Source of the DNA: Polyangiaceae bacterium
GTDB taxonomy: Bacteria; Myxococcota_A; Polyangia; Polyangiales; Polyangiaceae
Direction of reading: 5' to 3'
DNA length: 64,000 bases
Assembly (NCBI GenBank): GCA_020633235.1
Contig: JACKEA010000001.1
Span: 992,001 to 1,056,000, forward strand
Below are positions 17,531 to 27,035 of this stretch, piece by piece. Position 1 is the stretch's first letter. Each line of letters starts with the position of its first letter. A program made the translations under genes and the position numbers. The notes under the pieces are model-generated. The model saw nothing but the letters and a program-made list of their open reading frames with translations, was not told the DNA's origin and made no database searches.

Positions 17531-18622
17531 TCAGCCGATGGCAAAGGGGCCGAGGCGCCGAACTTCCATGCGTCGAGTCATGAGCTCGATGAAGCGCCGA
17601 TTCCGAAACAGCACCATCACGACCATCCCGAAGTAACCCCGCGGCAGCTTCGGACTTTCTTCGAAGTGGCGGAGCTTCTCGTAGGGGCGAGTGGCGTGGG
17701 CGTGGTGATCCGCGTGCCGAGAAAGTCCCACCAGGGAATACAGGGTGAACCAGGACTCGGCGTCCCAAGAATCCAGGGGTGTCACCTTGCGTCCCGCGCG
17801 CGAGAGGCCCCAGTGCTCGAAGTAGTTCACCGCCTCCAGCAGGCGAATCGCCCCGAGTGCTTGCAGCAGAAACACGACCATCGCGGCGGGACCGAACACG
17901 GCCAGCAGCGCCGCGGCCAGGGTCAGCTCGGCGACGAGCCCGTGCACGACGCGGTTCTTCAGCATGCGGCGGTCCCAAAGCCTCATGTCGGCATCTCCCA
18001 GACGCTTCTTCTCCAGAGCCAAGGCGCTGCGGAACTGCGCGGGAACGGTTCGCCGCCAGAACTGGTGGAAGGTCTCGCCGAACCGTGCGGTGGCGGGATC
18101 GTCCAACGTCCCCACGCGAACGTGGTGTCCTCGGACGTGCTCCGTGAAGAAGTGCTCGTAGCAGACCGTCACCAGCAGCAGTCGACCCAAGACCTGGAGA
18201 TGTCGCTCGCGTCGATGGATGAGCTCGTGGGCGACGACGATGGCAGAGTAGCCGGAGTTCACCGAAAGGAGCACTGCGGCCACCAGAGTGTCGACGCGCA
18301 GCAGTCCCCCAAGCGCGAACATCCGCGCCATGAGCAGCAGGTTCACGACTTGAAGCGCGACCAAGAGATACAAGATGGCGTCGAAGGGCCACGCCGAAAC
18401 CTGCTCCGCGGGCTGCTGCCGCGCCGGCCCGGCGCGGTTGTCGATCAAGACGGACGCGACCACGACGAGCAGCCACAGGACGGAAAGACTTGCCGGGTGA
18501 GGTCCCGTGGCGACGAAGCTCAGGGTCGATAGCGGCATGCTCAAGCACAGGAGATGACGAGCCCAGATCCGGGGCACCGACGCCGAGCCCTCGTCGCTCT
18601 TCAAGTCTATGGAAATACTCAT
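17531..18622 (-). CDS. AlkB-type membrane di-iron oxygenase / fatty acid hydroxylase
   Basis: 363 residues from ATG 18622. Six or so membrane segments and the His clusters of the alkane-1-monooxygenase family are present: HELIHRR (HExxHR), HVRGHH, NYFEHWG and SRHADHH. These bind the di-iron centre that hydroxylates alkanes or related lipids, using electrons from rubredoxin (not seen nearby). It is divergent from a TetR gene, with two matching palindromes in the gap, so it is probably repressed by that TetR and induced by its substrate. Confidence 0.85.
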   Translation of the reverse strand: MSISIDLKSDEGSASVPRIWARHLLCLSMPLSTLSFVATGPHPASLSVLWLLVVVASVLIDNRAGPARQQPAEQVSAWPFDAILYLLVALQVVNLLLMARMFALGGLLRVDTLVAAVLLSVNSGYSAIVVAHELIHRRERHLQVLGRLLLVTVCYEHFFTEHVRGHHVRVGTLDDPATARFGETFHQFWRRTVPAQFRSALALEKKRLGDADMRLWDRRMLKNRVVHGLVAELTLAAALLAVFGPAAMVVFLLQALGAIRLLEAVNYFEHWGLSRAGRKVTPLDSWDAESWFTLYSLVGLSRHADHHAHATRPYEKLRHFEESPKLPRGYFGMVVMVLFRNRRFIELMTRRMEVRRLGPFAIG

Positions 18623-18644
18623 TTTATGGACCACTCTGGCTCGC

Positions 18645-18662
18645 ACATACGAAACCGTATGC
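18645..18662. promoter_or_regulatory. TetR operator site 1 (imperfect palindrome)
   Basis: ACATACGAAACCGTATGC, an imperfect 8+2+8 palindrome related to site 2. It lies 23 bp upstream of the AlkB-like start. Its centre is 33 bp from that of site 2, about three helical turns. Confidence 0.75.
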
Positions 18663-18677
18663 GTAATGTCATCTTCC

Positions 18678-18695
18678 ACATACGAGTTCGTATGT
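18678..18695. promoter_or_regulatory. TetR operator site 2 (perfect palindrome)
   Basis: ACATACGAGTTCGTATGT, with perfect 8-bp arms around GT. It lies between the divergent AlkB-like and TetR genes, 23 bp before the TetR GTG, and could control both promoters. Confidence 0.8.
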
Positions 18696-18717
18696 CAAGG
18701 CGTGATAAGCGAGCGCC

Positions 18718-19320
18718 GTGACGTCCGAAGAGCGAGCGCCCCTGAGTCGGGAGGCGGCCAAGGCCCAAACCCGCGAGGCCTTGGTCGACGCCGCCATGGC
18801 AGCGTTCGCGGAAGAAGGGCTCGACACTCCGAGTCTGGACGCCATCTGCGCTCGAGCGGGCTACACCCGAGGGGCCTTCTACGTTCACTTCAAGGATCGC
18901 GACGACTTGGTCGCGGCCGTGATGGAGCGCGTCATCGGTCAGCTGATAGAAGCCTTCGTTGCTTCCGGTGCCGCGCTCGATCTGCGCAAGACGATTCGAG
19001 GCTTCGCTGCATCCGTCGCTCAGGGAGCATTCCCCACCCCGAGCGCCGTGCTCAGCCACCAGCTGATGCAGGCGTGTGCGCGATCGTCCTACCTGCGTGA
19101 GCGCTACGCTTCGCTCCTGCGCGGTGCCATGAACCGCGTCGCGGAGGTTGCTCGTCAGGGTCAAGCCGAGGGTTCGCTTCGGAAGGACGTCGATCCCGAG
19201 CGCCTCGGTGAGCTGCTGGTCGCCATTGTCTTGGGCGTGCAGACGCTCACGGAGCTCGAGCTGCGGGTGGACGCGAGCGGCGCCGGTGCATCGCTGATTC
19301 GAATGCTCGAGACGGAGTAG
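18718..19320 (+). CDS. TetR-family transcriptional regulator
   Basis: 200 residues, GTG start. The N-terminal helix-turn-helix is typical (REALVDAAMAAFAEEGLDTPSLDAICARAGYTRGAFYVHFKDRDDL). The C-terminal ligand domain is all-helical and unassigned. It is divergently transcribed from the AlkB-type oxygenase gene with two shared palindromes in between. The simplest reading is an autoregulated repressor responding to a hydrophobic substrate or product. Confidence 0.92.
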   Translation: MTSEERAPLSREAAKAQTREALVDAAMAAFAEEGLDTPSLDAICARAGYTRGAFYVHFKDRDDLVAAVMERVIGQLIEAFVASGAALDLRKTIRGFAASVAQGAFPTPSAVLSHQLMQACARSSYLRERYASLLRGAMNRVAEVARQGQAEGSLRKDVDPERLGELLVAIVLGVQTLTELELRVDASGAGASLIRMLETE

Positions 19321-19323
19321 CGC

Positions 19324-19959
19324 TCAGTCCCAGCTCGCGCGAAAGCGGACCCGCTCGACTCTCACGTCCCAGCTGTCGCCGTCGGACTCTGGCTGTTGCC
19401 ACTCCAGGCGCACGCCTTTCGCGCCGGCGAGCTCCAGCGCGCGGCTCACGAAGCCGTTCGTGCTGTGTACGTACAGGCCGCTCATGGCAACGGGAATGTT
19501 CGACAGCTCCCCGTCGAATCCGCTCGGGCCGATGCGGCTCACGCTGGCCTGGCAGGGCTCGAAATACCGGTTGAAAGCCACAGGGAGCCGCGCTGCCATC
19601 AGCTCCGGGCTCGCGGTGCGCAGCATGTGGCGCGAGGTGGTTTCCGCATCGATGCGAGCGCTGGCTCTGGAGCGCGCCTCGATGAAACGCCCCACCGGAA
19701 CGTGTTCCAGGTCCGCGGCCACGACGAACAGCGCCAACAGCGGCGCAGCGTCGTAGTCCCCGGCCGCCAAGAACAGCTGATCGAAGTAACTCCGGAACGG
19801 GCCGTTCCCGAGGCGCGCGAAGCACGCAGCTCTCCCTCCCGGGGTCTTGCGCTGCACGTAGTCGAGAGCGTTCGTGTACGAGAGCCCGCGGGCGCGAAAT
19901 GGACTCTCGCCCACCGGAAACAGCTCGGAGCCAAGCGGCTCGAACCGCCAGATGGGCAT
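19324..19959 (-). CDS. hypothetical protein, distantly like TIGR02265/HNOB proteins
   Basis: 211 residues from ATG 19959; longer starts would overlap the deacetylase gene. No signal peptide. The pattern ALDYVQRKTPGGRAACFARLG ... AAADLEHVPVGRF ... FNRYFEPCQASV recalls the two-part architecture of TIGR02265 proteins, but the match is weak and no motif is diagnostic. Its start lies 15 bp behind the deacetylase stop on the same strand, so the two may share a transcript. It converges with the TetR gene. Confidence 0.45.
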   Translation of the reverse strand: MPIWRFEPLGSELFPVGESPFRARGLSYTNALDYVQRKTPGGRAACFARLGNGPFRSYFDQLFLAAGDYDAAPLLALFVVAADLEHVPVGRFIEARSRASARIDAETTSRHMLRTASPELMAARLPVAFNRYFEPCQASVSRIGPSGFDGELSNIPVAMSGLYVHSTNGFVSRALELAGAKGVRLEWQQPESDGDSWDVRVERVRFRASWD

Positions 19960-19973
19960 ACCGATCGCCTGAC

Positions 19974-21176
19974 TCAGTTCGGCAGGCAGGCCATGGTCGA
20001 GCTGGGAGATGCCGAGCTCGAGCCAATGAAGCGATCCGCGGTCTGCGCGCTCGTGCCCGGGATCTTGGAGCACTCACCGTTCAGCGAGCTCTGCTTGGAG
20101 ACGCAGTTCCCGCTCTGCCCGCCGTCAAGGCTGGTGCAGAAGGTGGGTGCCTTGCCGTAGCTGTCGGGGCAGACGCCTTCGCAGGCGAGGGTGCAGAAGC
20201 CTGCTTGCTGACTGCCGCCGGTGGGCGTGAACAAGTAGCAGGAGCCTTGCTGGCTGCCTTCCGAGAAGTTGCAGTCAGCGTCCGAGGCGCAGGGGTCGCC
20301 GACGAACGGCTTGGGCGGCGGCGTGATGCCATTGAGCAACGGGAAGGTGCTCGTGTCGTCCACCCGCACGAAGGTGAAGCCGTCGGCCTCCAGCTTGGAA
20401 ATGATGGAGTCGAGGTGATTCACGGTGTTTTGGTGAATGTCGTGGAACAGCATGATGCCGCCGTTCTTCCGTTTCACCTCGGAGATCGCGTAGCCCTCCA
20501 GATCCCCACGGTACTGGTCGGGAACGTATTGGAAGGTGCTGGGGGCGCAGTATCCGACGCCGCCGGCGGAGGACGCGTAGCACCAGTCGCCGGTGTCGAT
20601 GTGCCACCCGGTCACCGTGTAGCCGTAGTTGTGGACGAGATCGATCCCTCCGCAGCTGGCGGAGCCGAACGGGAAGCGGAAGTACTTCGGCGTGTCACCT
20701 GCGGCCAGCAAGATGTCATGGGTGTTCTTCACCTCTTGATCCACCTTCGAGATGGATTGCGTCTTGAGGTTCAGGTGGTGCTGGGAGTGATTGCCGAGGA
20801 TGTGTCCTTCGGCGAGGATGCGCTGGAGCACCGCCCGCGCGGCGTCGGAGCTCACCCGCATTCCGTTCACGAAGAACGTCGCCTTGATGCCGTGCTGGGC
20901 GAGGATGTCGAGCACCGTCGGCGTAGTCTCGGGGTTGGGCCCGTCGTCGAAGGTGAGCGCGACGTGCTTTTCGAAGCCACTCTTGTCCGGAACGACCACG
21001 CCAGAGCATCCCGTGGAGTCCGCCTTGCCCATCTCCACCTGCTCGTAGGCGTCCTCCCAGGCTGCCTTGGTGTCGTCGCTCACCGTCGCGTGATCGTCGT
21101 CCGCGGGAGCACTGCATCCTGCGAGAGCCACCATCGCGACGGACAGTCCTACGGGAAGAATTCGAACAGGCTTCAT
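19974..21176 (-). CDS. polysaccharide deacetylase lipoprotein (NodB domain)
   Basis: 400 residues from ATG 21176, which begins a lipoprotein signal (MKPVRILPVGLSVAMVALAGC). The NodB domain (residues 70-270) has all catalytic motifs: TFDDGPNP (base and metal Asp), HSQHHLN (metal His pair), RFPFGSA, DTGDW and MLFHDIH. A Cys-rich tail follows (CASDADCNFSEG ... CTLACEGVCPD ... CSKIPG). It removes acetyl groups from GlcNAc polymers, acting at the cell surface. Confidence 0.92.
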   Translation of the reverse strand: MKPVRILPVGLSVAMVALAGCSAPADDDHATVSDDTKAAWEDAYEQVEMGKADSTGCSGVVVPDKSGFEKHVALTFDDGPNPETTPTVLDILAQHGIKATFFVNGMRVSSDAARAVLQRILAEGHILGNHSQHHLNLKTQSISKVDQEVKNTHDILLAAGDTPKYFRFPFGSASCGGIDLVHNYGYTVTGWHIDTGDWCYASSAGGVGYCAPSTFQYVPDQYRGDLEGYAISEVKRKNGGIMLFHDIHQNTVNHLDSIISKLEADGFTFVRVDDTSTFPLLNGITPPPKPFVGDPCASDADCNFSEGSQQGSCYLFTPTGGSQQAGFCTLACEGVCPDSYGKAPTFCTSLDGGQSGNCVSKQSSLNGECSKIPGTSAQTADRFIGSSSASPSSTMACLPN

Positions 21177-21312
21177 AACGATTGCTCCAATGATGGCGCG
21201 GAGGCGCTGGGCCCCGGCCGGGCGCCCAGCCGCTGGGCGCACACCGCCGAGTGTATCGGAAGATTGCCCGGCCGCGTCAATCTGCCCCGATCATCCCCCG
21301 ACAATGCCGCCT

Positions 21313-22260
21313 TTAGCGGGCGTTGGCGCAGCAGCGAACCCCGGTCTGAGGGCCGTGATAGTACTCGTCGTGGCCGGTGGTGGCGGCGATGCAGTTGTTG
21401 CGGCCGGCGAGCCACCAGCCGCCCCGGAGCGATGCTCGGTAGGGCGCGATGAACTCGTCGCGGTAGGTCCATTCGTCGACGTTGCCCACCATGTTGCGGA
21501 CCCCGAACGGGCTCACGCATTCCGGCCGCGCGTCCGAGGCTACGCGAAGGTCGCGTAGCTTCCCTCGGCGCGTGAGATCCGTCAGGTCGTGGTTGCAGCG
21601 TTTCGCGTCGCGCTCGAAGCCGTACGGGTAGGGAAGCATGGCTTCCCCTTCGCAGGCGAACTGCCACTCGCTCTCGAAGCACAGGCGCTTGCCTTGGCTC
21701 TCGCAGAGCTCGCGGCTCATGGTCCACGACTGATCCACGAGCGGGAGCTTCTCCCCTTCGGGTGTGTACTCGTCGCGGTCGATGCAGAAGCGTCGATGCT
21801 CGCGCTCGCCGGCACAAATCGCCGGACGCTCGAAGACGGCGCAGCGATGATGACTCAAGAAACCGCCCGGTCCCTGGTCATCGAGGTACTTCAAGCACTT
21901 CTGCTTCACCTTTGGGCAGTACTCACCCTCCACCAGCACCATCTCCGGCGGGCAGGGAGGCTCTTCTTCCGCGCCGGCCTCCGCGGCGTCGACGCCCGCG
22001 TCTTCCGCGCCACCCTCGGCAATGTACTGAGTCCACCAGGGAACCGTTTCTCCCGACGAGTAGCAGAGCTGGGCGCCACTCTTGGCGCCACCGTTGCCAG
22101 GCTGGCTGACCGGCTCGAAGCGACACTCCATGGGCGGCGGCGCCGGCGCCAGCACCACCACGCTGGATGTAGGGCGCGCCACCGGTTTTTCCGGCTCTTC
22201 GCAGCCTGAGCCCAGGAGCGCGAGCATCGTCGCGCTCAAGCATCGTCGCCGTGTGATCAT
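21313..22260 (-). CDS. FGE/SUMF1-domain lipoprotein
   Basis: 315 residues from ATG 22260 (MITRRRCLSATMLALLGSGC, lipobox). The C-terminal 190 residues form a formylglycine-generating-enzyme-like domain: RRFCIDRDEYT, LCESQGKRLCFESEWQFAC, NMVGNVDEW, LRGGWWLAGRNNC and a final GVRCC. The paired active-site Cys arrangement of true FGE is not clear, so a binding or structural role is as likely as catalysis. A paralogue lies divergently at 23771. Confidence 0.8.
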   Translation of the reverse strand: MITRRRCLSATMLALLGSGCEEPEKPVARPTSSVVVLAPAPPPMECRFEPVSQPGNGGAKSGAQLCYSSGETVPWWTQYIAEGGAEDAGVDAAEAGAEEEPPCPPEMVLVEGEYCPKVKQKCLKYLDDQGPGGFLSHHRCAVFERPAICAGEREHRRFCIDRDEYTPEGEKLPLVDQSWTMSRELCESQGKRLCFESEWQFACEGEAMLPYPYGFERDAKRCNHDLTDLTRRGKLRDLRVASDARPECVSPFGVRNMVGNVDEWTYRDEFIAPYRASLRGGWWLAGRNNCIAATTGHDEYYHGPQTGVRCCANAR

Positions 22261-22313
22261 CGCCCTCGAGCCGAACCGCGGGATGGTACATCGCGCGGCG
22301 ACGAGCGGGCTAC

Positions 22314-23081
22314 TCAATGCCAGAGCAGGGACAGCTCCAAGGAGAGCGTGCGCGCGACCAGAGTTTCGCTCCGCCCCACGCCGAACGCCGCGCCCCCGGT
22401 CAAGAGAGCGCCCAGGGACCAATCGTCGGCCACGAACCCGTCCCATCCAACGAAGGCGCTGGCGCCCGCACCGGGTCGAGCGCCGCTGTCTCCCGCGGAA
22501 GTGATGGCCGGGGCGAAGCGCCCGCCGAGGTGCAGCCCCGCCTCTGGATTCGGGAAGTAGTCGAAGAACGGGCCGCCCAGGAACGAGGTGGCGGTCACTG
22601 TTTCGTCACCCGGGGTGGTCGACGCCACCGGAGAGTGCACGAGCGCCAGGCCGATACCGGTCGCGAGTCCCGGAAAGACCGTGGGCCCGAAATCCAGGGA
22701 CAACGACAGGGCCGGTCCACGATGATCCACGCCGCCGCCCTTCACGCCCAAGAAGCCGCCGCCGGCAGCGAGCCGAAGGTAGAAACCGTCGTGGCGGAGC
22801 GGGCGATCCGCGGTGTCGTCGATCACGGACAGACAGATCTGGGGCCGAGGCGCCGGCGCCGACTGGGGTTCGGCTTTCGCTTTGGGAGGCGTGAGCTCGC
22901 CTTCGATCACGTCGTCCGACAGGCAAACGGATGGCCGGCACGCCTCCGGATCCACTTCGCAGTCGGGCGTCTCGTCCGGCTGACCGCGCGCTGCGCCAGG
23001 GGTGAGCGTGGCCAGCGCCGCAGCCACGAAGCGTGCACGCCGCGCGAGGATCCGAGCTCGGTCATCCGTGGGTCCGCTCAT
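22314..23081 (-). CDS. outer-membrane-barrel-like secreted protein
   Basis: 255 residues from ATG 23081. A signal-like N-terminus (ARFVAAALATLTPGAARG) leads into a Cys-containing spacer (CEVDPEACRPSVC), then about 160 residues of alternating hydrophobic strands with Gly turns (FYLRLAAGGGFLGVKGGG, GATAFVG-like segments) ending in the strand SLELSLLWH, as expected for an outer-membrane beta-barrel. Its start overlaps the stop of the DUF998 gene by 4 bp (ATGA). Confidence 0.6.
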   Translation of the reverse strand: MSGPTDDRARILARRARFVAAALATLTPGAARGQPDETPDCEVDPEACRPSVCLSDDVIEGELTPPKAKAEPQSAPAPRPQICLSVIDDTADRPLRHDGFYLRLAAGGGFLGVKGGGVDHRGPALSLSLDFGPTVFPGLATGIGLALVHSPVASTTPGDETVTATSFLGGPFFDYFPNPEAGLHLGGRFAPAITSAGDSGARPGAGASAFVGWDGFVADDWSLGALLTGGAAFGVGRSETLVARTLSLELSLLWH

Positions 23082-23734
23082 GTTGGTCCGCCGCGAGCAA
23101 CACCACTTTGCGCTCGCAGGGTGGCGATGGCAATCGCCGTCGTGAACGCGATCAGCACCAGCGTGGCCACGCGCTGAAGCGCTGGCGAGAGCACGACGAT
23201 CTCGCCGCCCAGGAACTGATCCCAGACGTAGAGCACGAAGTCCGCGCCTGACGAAAGCAGCAGCAGCAGCCCAATCCCGAACAGCACGCGCCGGGCCGAC
23301 AGCGCCCTGAGCGCCAGCACCATTCCGCCGAAGGCCGGCACGCCGGTGGCCACTACCGCCACGCCATGGACGAACGGAAAGCGATCCGATGGCAGCAGCG
23401 GCACGATCAAGATGCCGAGCGCCGCGGGCGCACCGATCCGTCGCGTCCAGCGCGCCGCCGTCCGTGCGCTTACCTCCGGCAGCGAGAAGAACGCCAGGGC
23501 CAGCGACAGGATCCCTGCGATCATGCCGATGAGGGCGAGCGTCGCGCCGGGGTTGGGCCGTCCGTCGAGGCCGTGGGAATGCAGCAGGTCGCACAGATAG
23601 TTGCGCCAGAAGTCGTGCCCGGTCGCCCGAGGATCGAACCAGGTGCCGCCGGGGTAGCGGGCCATCGCGACGCCCACCAACGCCACGAATGCAGCGTTGG
23701 CCGCGAGGGTGGCGAGACCCAGGGTGCGTCGCAT
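23078..23734 (-). CDS. DUF998-like six-TM membrane protein
   Basis: 218 residues with six predicted membrane helices (for example LGLATLAANAAFVALVGVAM and VLFGIGLLLLLSSGADFVLY). The HDFWRNYLCDLLHS and HGVAV segments resemble DUF998/frpC-type integral membrane proteins of unknown role. It is translationally coupled to the barrel-like gene behind it. The divergent FGE-like gene begins 37 bp away. Confidence 0.65.
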   Translation of the reverse strand: MRRTLGLATLAANAAFVALVGVAMARYPGGTWFDPRATGHDFWRNYLCDLLHSHGLDGRPNPGATLALIGMIAGILSLALAFFSLPEVSARTAARWTRRIGAPAALGILIVPLLPSDRFPFVHGVAVVATGVPAFGGMVLALRALSARRVLFGIGLLLLLSSGADFVLYVWDQFLGGEIVVLSPALQRVATLVLIAFTTAIAIATLRAQSGVARGGPT

Positions 23735-23770
23735 CGGGGCTCCACCGTAGCAAACACGCAGCGAGGAGCG

Positions 23771-24685
23771 ATGTTGGCCCAGCGGGCCGGGGCCCGCGAA
23801 AATGCCCGCGACGTGCCCCGCGGACGCCTACTACTGCTGCTGGCCCTGGCTGGCTGTGACGACTCCGCTCCGCTCCGAGCGGAGCTGCCGCTGCAGGTTG
23901 CCCATGCGAGCACGGTGGGGCGCGCTCCCCCTCCAGCAGCGCGCCGCTGTCCGAGCGACATGGTGGACGTGGCGGGCCGTTTCTGTGTCGACAGGTTCGA
24001 GACGTCACTGACGGGTATCGCGGCGGGCCGACAGCTTTCTCCTTATTACAACCCGACCCCGCTGCTCGCGGAGCGGGACCATCACTTGTGGGAGTATCAA
24101 GCGCCGCGCATGGGCTCCACGGCGGCACGGGAGACTCCGTTGCCGGAGCTGCCCGCGTGGCAGCTGGCGCCCGGGGTGAAGTACCGCGCGGAGTCGAAGC
24201 GAGGGCGCATTCCCAACGCCTACCTGGATCTCGACAACGCGCGCGAAGCGTGTGCGAACGCGGGCAAGCGGCTATGCACTCACGAGGAGTGGCTCATGGC
24301 ATGCCGAGGACAAGCGGGCACGCGTCATCCGTATGGGGAGCACTACGAGCCCGGTCGCTGCAACGTCGCGCGGCCGCTGCACCCGGGGGGCGTGCTGCAC
24401 GGCAAGACCGCGGGCGGGTACCTCGATCCGCGGCTCAGCCAGGTGAAGCTCCACGGCAAGCCGCTGCTCGAGCGCAGCGGTGAGCGTGTGGCATGCAAGA
24501 GCGTGTGGGGCGACGACGCCGTGTACGACATGGTGGGCAACCTGGACGAATGGATCGACGACCCAGGCGGCACGTTCCTGGGCGGCTTCTACGCCCGAGA
24601 CACCGCCTACGGCTGCGACATGCGCGTCACCGTGCACTCGGCGGACTACTACGACTACAGCATCGGCGCGCGCTGCTGCCGTTGA
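23771..24685 (+). CDS. FGE/SUMF1-domain lipoprotein (paralogue)
   Basis: 304 residues from ATG 23771. A GTG at 23813 gives a cleaner lipobox signal (VPRGRLLLLLALAGCDDS) and may be the true start. The domain matches the gene at 21313: MVDVAGRFCVDRFET, CANAGKRLCTHEEWLMAC, DMVGNLDEWIDDPGG, FLGGFYARDTAYGC and the same GARCC ending. As there, the canonical FGE Cys pair is not evident. The two paralogues flank two membrane-protein genes. Confidence 0.8.
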   Translation: MLAQRAGARENARDVPRGRLLLLLALAGCDDSAPLRAELPLQVAHASTVGRAPPPAARRCPSDMVDVAGRFCVDRFETSLTGIAAGRQLSPYYNPTPLLAERDHHLWEYQAPRMGSTAARETPLPELPAWQLAPGVKYRAESKRGRIPNAYLDLDNAREACANAGKRLCTHEEWLMACRGQAGTRHPYGEHYEPGRCNVARPLHPGGVLHGKTAGGYLDPRLSQVKLHGKPLLERSGERVACKSVWGDDAVYDMVGNLDEWIDDPGGTFLGGFYARDTAYGCDMRVTVHSADYYDYSIGARCCR

Positions 24686-24765
24686 AAAGCTTCAATCCAA
24701 GCGCATCACGTTGTGTGGGCTTCCGGCCGCGCGTACGGTGACGCCGCCCGTTCCGAGGAGGCTTC

Positions 24766-27033
24766 ATGCGCGCGTACACCCTGGCTTCGATCGTCCCGTT
24801 GCTCTTGCTCTCGTCCACGGCCCTCGCGGCGCCGTCGAAGATCCTGACGGGGCCGTTTGCGGCGACTCCGAGCAAGGACGTGGTTTCCACGGCGCGTGCC
24901 GCGGTGACGCCATCGGCCCACGGTGCCACGCTCGAATATCGCAGCGTGACGGCGGACGTCGGGACCAGCCGTGTCGTGCGCTTCGCGCAGACCCATCAAG
25001 GAGTGCCCGTGCTGTTCCGCGGCGCCGGCGTCGTACTCCGCAAGGACGGCACTCCAGCCTTCGCCGTGGTGCGCACGGAAGACCAGCTGCCGAGCACGTC
25101 GCCGGCTATCTCGGAAGCTCAGGCTCTCGCGGATGCCACCTCGCTCGCCAAGCTCACGGCCAAGCCGGGCGACGCGCGCCTCACCATTTATCCAACGGCT
25201 AGCGGGCCGCGGCTTTCGTGGGTGGTCGTGCCCAGCGCGCGCCTGTCGGGCGTGCCCTGGGTGCCCGTCGTGATCATCGATGCGCAGAGCGGCGAGCGCA
25301 TTGCGGCCTGGAATGCAGCGCGCTTCGCCGGCGCCGCCAAGGTGTATGCGTCCAATCCCGTCGCTTCGCCCAGCCTCATGGACGTCACGCTGCCCGTAGG
25401 AACGGGCGAAACCACCCTCACGAACGCCACGGTTCAGTCGCTGAACTGCGTGGACACCAAGCAAGCGAAGGACATCAGCATCAGCGGGTTCAACCTGAAG
25501 GTGCACGTGTGCGAGCTGAAGCAGTTGGCCGCCGCCGACAGCAACGGCGACTTTCTCGATGCGCCCGGGGCGGACAAGGAGCCCGAGGATTCGTTCAGCG
25601 AGATCAGCATGTTCTACCACGTGAACGTCGCCTACGACTTCTTCACGGCGATGGGCATGACGGAGCTATCCACCAAACCGTTGCCCACGGTCTCGAACCT
25701 CATGCTGCCGGACGGCGTGCAGACCTTCGACACCACCAAGATGGCGGATCCCAACCTGCCCTTCGTGCCATTCCAGAACGCGTTCTTCGCGCCCGCCAAT
25801 CCGCTGTTCTCCGGCATCTTCGGACTCACCGGCGCGGCCATGTGGTTCGGTCAAGGTCCGGCGCGGGACTACTCCTACGACGGTGACGTCGTCTATCACG
25901 AGTTCACCCACGCGGTGGTGGATCACACCCTGAAGCTGGTGGGCACCTACCACGCGGACGAACAAGGCTTGTCGTCGTCGCCCGGTGCCATGAACGAGGG
26001 GCTCGCGGACTACTTCTCGTCGGCAATCACCGGTGATCCGAAGGTGGGGGAGTACGCATCGCAAGATCTGGCGCCCGGCCTGCCCGCGATTCGCGATCTG
26101 TCCAACAAGAACACGTGCCCCGCGAACATCACAGGCGAGGTGCACTCGGACTCGCAGTTCTGGTCGGCCGCGCTGTGGGCGGCGCGCAGCGGGCTCTCGG
26201 CAGCGGATCAACCCAAGTTCGACAAGGCCATCTTCGACGTGATGGCGGCCTCCCCAGGCGGAGATCTCGGCTTCGACGAGCTGGCCCAGCTGTTCATCAC
26301 CTCCGTGAAGACGGCCATCGATCAGACTGCCGCCGACGCGCTCCAGAAAGAGATGACGGATCGCGGCGTGTTGCCCGGCTGCCAGCGTGTGCTCGAGTAC
26401 GCCGACAAGCCAATCAACGGCGCCGACCCGTTCCTCGGCGGTGCGTTCTGGGCGCCGGGCACGCAAGACGCTGCCATCAGCGGCGCGCCGTACGCGCCCG
26501 GCGTGCTCCAGTTCCACGCGTCCTTTCCGGGCGCTACGCAGATGACCGTCAGCTTCAACGAGGTACAGACCGGAGGCGGCGGGAGCTCGCCCTTCGGCGG
26601 CGGTACTCCTTTCACTCCGCAGATCGTCGTGCGCTTCGGCAACGATCCGATCACCTTCGATTACTCGTCGGGGTTGTCCGCCACCGCGGACGCCACGACG
26701 GACGCGCCCATCGCCGGGGGCAAGGGCTCCGCCACCTTCGAGGTTCCGGAAGGCGCCACCAGCGCGTACGTGATGATCGTGAATGGCGGTCAATCCTCCG
26801 GCGGCTACAAGAACGTCGACTTCGCCTTCGAGGGCGCGCCGCAAGCAGACGCCGGGGTGGGGGATGGCGGAGTGCCGGAAGGCGGCGCCGACGCGGGCGC
26901 GAGCCCCACGCCCAAGGCCAGCGAGGACGACAGCGGCTGTGGCTGTCGCGTTGCGGGACAAAGCCAGCGAAGCTCGGCCTTTGCGCTGCTTCTCGCCGCG
27001 TTGGGCCTGGCGTTCGCACGGCGCCGGCGCTGA
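24766..27033 (+). CDS. secreted M4/thermolysin-like metallopeptidase with MYXO-CTERM tail
   Basis: 755 residues. Signal peptide (MRAYTLASIVPLLLLSSTALA), then an FTP/PepSY-type propeptide to about residue 190. The peptidase domain has the zinc motif HEFTHAVVDH near residue 378 and the third ligand in NEGLADYF near 410. A beta-rich C-terminal domain follows (to about 700), then an acidic Pro/Ala linker and a MYXO-CTERM signal: SGCGCRV, a hydrophobic stretch and RRRR. MYXO-CTERM tails direct lipid-linked surface display in myxobacteria. The preceding AGGAGG is a strong ribosome site. Confidence 0.9.
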   Translation: MRAYTLASIVPLLLLSSTALAAPSKILTGPFAATPSKDVVSTARAAVTPSAHGATLEYRSVTADVGTSRVVRFAQTHQGVPVLFRGAGVVLRKDGTPAFAVVRTEDQLPSTSPAISEAQALADATSLAKLTAKPGDARLTIYPTASGPRLSWVVVPSARLSGVPWVPVVIIDAQSGERIAAWNAARFAGAAKVYASNPVASPSLMDVTLPVGTGETTLTNATVQSLNCVDTKQAKDISISGFNLKVHVCELKQLAAADSNGDFLDAPGADKEPEDSFSEISMFYHVNVAYDFFTAMGMTELSTKPLPTVSNLMLPDGVQTFDTTKMADPNLPFVPFQNAFFAPANPLFSGIFGLTGAAMWFGQGPARDYSYDGDVVYHEFTHAVVDHTLKLVGTYHADEQGLSSSPGAMNEGLADYFSSAITGDPKVGEYASQDLAPGLPAIRDLSNKNTCPANITGEVHSDSQFWSAALWAARSGLSAADQPKFDKAIFDVMAASPGGDLGFDELAQLFITSVKTAIDQTAADALQKEMTDRGVLPGCQRVLEYADKPINGADPFLGGAFWAPGTQDAAISGAPYAPGVLQFHASFPGATQMTVSFNEVQTGGGGSSPFGGGTPFTPQIVVRFGNDPITFDYSSGLSATADATTDAPIAGGKGSATFEVPEGATSAYVMIVNGGQSSGGYKNVDFAFEGAPQADAGVGDGGVPEGGADAGASPTPKASEDDSGCGCRVAGQSQRSSAFALLLAALGLAFARRRR

Positions 27034-27035
27034 GG

